Shown: positions 5,201-6,250 of the stretch, in pieces | Numbering within the stretch: position 1 is the stretch's first letter | Layout of the letters: each line of letters begins with the position of its first letter | From: JBDTCS01 sp039923455 | GTDB lineage: Bacteria; Bacteroidota; Ignavibacteria; Palsa-1295 | Direction: 5' to 3' | Assembly: GCA_039923455.1 (NCBI GenBank) | Contig: JBDTCS010000324.1 | Location: 1-6,250 of the forward strand | Length of the DNA stretch: 6,250 bases | Program-made: the position numbers and the translations under genes | Notes under the pieces: generated by a model | Database searches by the model: none | Told to the model about the DNA's origin: nothing | The model's input: only the letters and a program-made list of their open reading frames with translations

Positions 5201-6040
5201 ATGAAGCAGTTGTTTCTAATTGTCTCAGTTCTTTTCCTCTTTGCCGGCGCTGCAAAAGCGAGCGATGAGTGTATGCTGATGGGTCAGAAGAACCCGCATG
5301 GTATGGCGATGGTGGTATCACAAGTCTCGGTTATGGATTCTGTCAATTTCGTCGTGTCGACCGTGAAGGCAATGCCATTTACGATGGGTAAGACAGATAC
5401 GGTATGGTTTAGTGTGTGTCCGCTTGTGCACGATGGCAAGATGCATAACACACAGATTAAATACATGACCGACATGGGCCCGATTTCTTATGCAATATCG
5501 GTGATGGCTCCGGTCGGAACATGCAAGCGAGTCAGTCAGATGAACCCACATCCGATGGATATGAACATCATGAAGGTCTGGGTTTCCGACTCGATCAATT
5601 TTCATGTGACGGCAACGAAAGCTGTTCCGTTCACACTCAAGAACGGCACGATGATCTCGTTCGACCTCTGCCTTACCGCAACCGACGGAATGCCACACAC
5701 GACAACGATCTCCTTCGCGACGAACATGGGGACATATGCAACAACCCCGCAAACACTCTCCACCGCTGGAGTTTCTGCTCCGCAAGCAAACGCAATTGCA
5801 AGTGTTGAAGTATTTCCGAATCCAGCAACCTCGAAACTTACTGCACGTTTACCGGATGGCGAGACGCAGGGTGAACTCGTTCTGTATTCCATTTCAGGCC
5901 AGCGCATTCTGAGCACTCCGATATCAGGCGCGAAAGCCATCGAGCTTTCCGTAGGAGCTGTTTCTCCCGGTGCATATTTCCTCAGGCTTGAGTCGAGCAA
6001 AGGAATGAGCGCAGGTACCGCAATCACTATCGCACGCTAA
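5201..6040 (+). CDS. T9SS-secreted protein with two Cys/His/Met repeats
   Basis: This 279-residue protein has a signal peptide (1-20, AKA cleavage region), then two tandem domains and a C-terminal sorting domain. The domains start at C24 and C108 and align without a gap at a period of 84. By hand I count about 29 identities in 74 columns. Conserved in both are C24/C108, NPH-x-M-x-M (31-37, 115-121), DS-x-NF-x-V, KA-x-PFT, C73/C157, DG-x-x-H (78-82, 162-166) and T-x-MG. Met, His and Cys dominate, suggesting binding of copper or another soft metal, with a possible disulfide between the two Cys of each domain. Residues 201-279 form a type A T9SS sorting domain (VEVFPNPAT, LYSISGQ, PGAYFLRLES), so the mature protein should cross the outer membrane and be surface-attached or released. 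I do not recognise the repeat. It is transcribed divergently from the Cys/His, propeller and barrel unit. Confidence 0.92.
   Translation: MKQLFLIVSVLFLFAGAAKASDECMLMGQKNPHGMAMVVSQVSVMDSVNFVVSTVKAMPFTMGKTDTVWFSVCPLVHDGKMHNTQIKYMTDMGPISYAISVMAPVGTCKRVSQMNPHPMDMNIMKVWVSDSINFHVTATKAVPFTLKNGTMISFDLCLTATDGMPHTTTISFATNMGTYATTPQTLSTAGVSAPQANAIASVEVFPNPATSKLTARLPDGETQGELVLYSISGQRILSTPISGAKAIELSVGAVSPGAYFLRLESSKGMSAGTAITIAR
5270..5731 (+). repeat. Two tandem 84-codon repeat units
   Basis: Unit one begins at codon 24 (5270) and unit two at codon 108 (5522), a period of 252 bases. The recognisable similarity of unit two ends at about codon 177 (5731). At DNA level the units have diverged well beyond recent duplication, so the arrangement is old and probably maintained by function. 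Confidence 0.85.
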
Positions 6041-6070
6041 GCTCTCGAATTTTCTTACAATGGATTTTAT

Positions 6071-6116
6071 TAAAAGACCAGCATGAAGCGAAGAGATTTC
6101 CTGTGCTGGTCTTTTA
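6071..6116 (+). terminator. Hairpin overlapping the next gene's start: terminator or attenuator
   Basis: TAAAAGACCAGCA (6071-6083) is the exact reverse complement of TGCTGGTCTTTTA (6104-6116), 13 bp with a 20-base loop. A-run and T-run flanks around a GC-rich core are typical of a Rho-independent terminator serving the gene that stops at 6040, although the T-run is only four bases. The first base of ATG 6083 is in the stem and codons 1-11 fill the loop and right arm. Readthrough into the lipoprotein gene would therefore be partial, or its translation would be sensitive to folding. Confidence 0.65.
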
Positions 6117-6250
6117 GCACCATCGCATTCACCGCAGCGACTTCTGTCACGCTTAGCGCGTGCAAGACTCCACCGGAGGCCACCTCCGCGGATGTCAATG
6201 CCCCACAAGCGCTCAAGCTCCCGACTATCGTCACGGGTGGTACACTGACC
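6083..6250 (+). CDS. Tat-exported lipoprotein, N-terminal part only
   Basis: ATG 6083 opens a frame that runs through the window edge (56 codons seen). The start MKRRDFL carries a twin-arginine motif (R3-R4-D-F-L), followed by a hydrophobic stretch (11-24) and the lipobox L24-S-A-C27, so it should be exported folded by Tat and lipidated at C27. After a Thr/Ala/Pro linker (28-42) the sequence ALKLPTIVTGGTLT begins what looks like a mature domain. Tat plus lipoprotein often means a cofactor-loaded redox enzyme. In this neighbourhood a multicopper oxidase or other copper protein is a guess that cannot be tested without the rest. SD is weak (AAAAGA) and lies in the hairpin at 6071-6116. The start is supported by the Tat and lipobox signature. 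Confidence 0.72.
   Translation, partial: MKRRDFLCWSFSTIAFTAATSVTLSACKTPPEATSADVNAPQALKLPTIVTGGTLT

Noticed and set aside
5318..5785. Leftward 155-residue Cys/His/Arg-rich frame
   Set aside because: Its cysteines and histidines come from the reverse strand of the Met/His/Thr-rich T9SS gene. There is no SD or family resemblance.
5602..6027. Leftward 141-residue frame opposite the T9SS sorting domain
   Set aside because: The plus strand encodes a recognisable sorting domain here, so this is a shadow.
1..6250. CRISPR array, insertion sequence or tRNA/rRNA gene
   Set aside because: I saw no regularly spaced repeats, transposase motifs with terminal repeats, or cloverleaf or rRNA signature on either strand.

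Overview
The window looks like a chromosomal segment from the Bacteroidota/Chlorobiota side of the FCB group, probably an uncultured lineage. The main evidence is a secreted protein at 5201-6040 whose C-terminal domain of about 78 residues has the layout of a type IX secretion (T9SS) sorting domain (VEVFPNPAT... then LYSISGQ... then PGAYFLRL). Many predicted proteins carry signal peptides and most genes lack a clear Shine-Dalgarno (SD) sequence, which fits that group. I cannot name a species.

Layout. (1) 1-700 is AT-richer by eye. It holds a tiny cysteine-rich reading frame (22-207), then a Xre/C-protein-like repressor (280-492) behind a perfect 16-bp palindrome plus a third half-site. A doubtful overlapping short frame (489-683) follows. 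(2) 684-1077 has no credible gene and two modest hairpins. (3) 1137-2010 is a two-gene rightward unit of small exported proteins of unknown function. It ends in a good hairpin terminator at 2017-2057. (4) 4998-2076 is a leftward three-gene unit: an exported Cys/His-rich small protein, a seven-bladed YVTN-type beta-propeller with a His-Gly loop, and an outer-membrane beta-barrel of the HPHD family that I associate with copper-resistance neighbourhoods. The last two overlap by ATGA. (5) 5201-6040 runs divergently and encodes the T9SS cargo, which has two gapless 84-residue repeats rich in Cys, His and Met. (6) 6083-6250 is the start of a Tat-dependent lipoprotein gene that leaves the window. Its start codon lies inside a 13-bp perfect hairpin.

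Working together. Regions 4-6 read as one envelope module that could handle a soft metal such as copper: a Cys/His protein and a propeller in the periplasm, a barrel in the outer membrane, and a Met/His/Cys protein at the surface or outside the cell. A Tat-exported lipoprotein, possibly an oxidoreductase, follows. The metal link is inferred from residue content and remembered neighbourhoods. No classical copper gene (P-type ATPase, CopA-type oxidase, CueR) is visible in the window.
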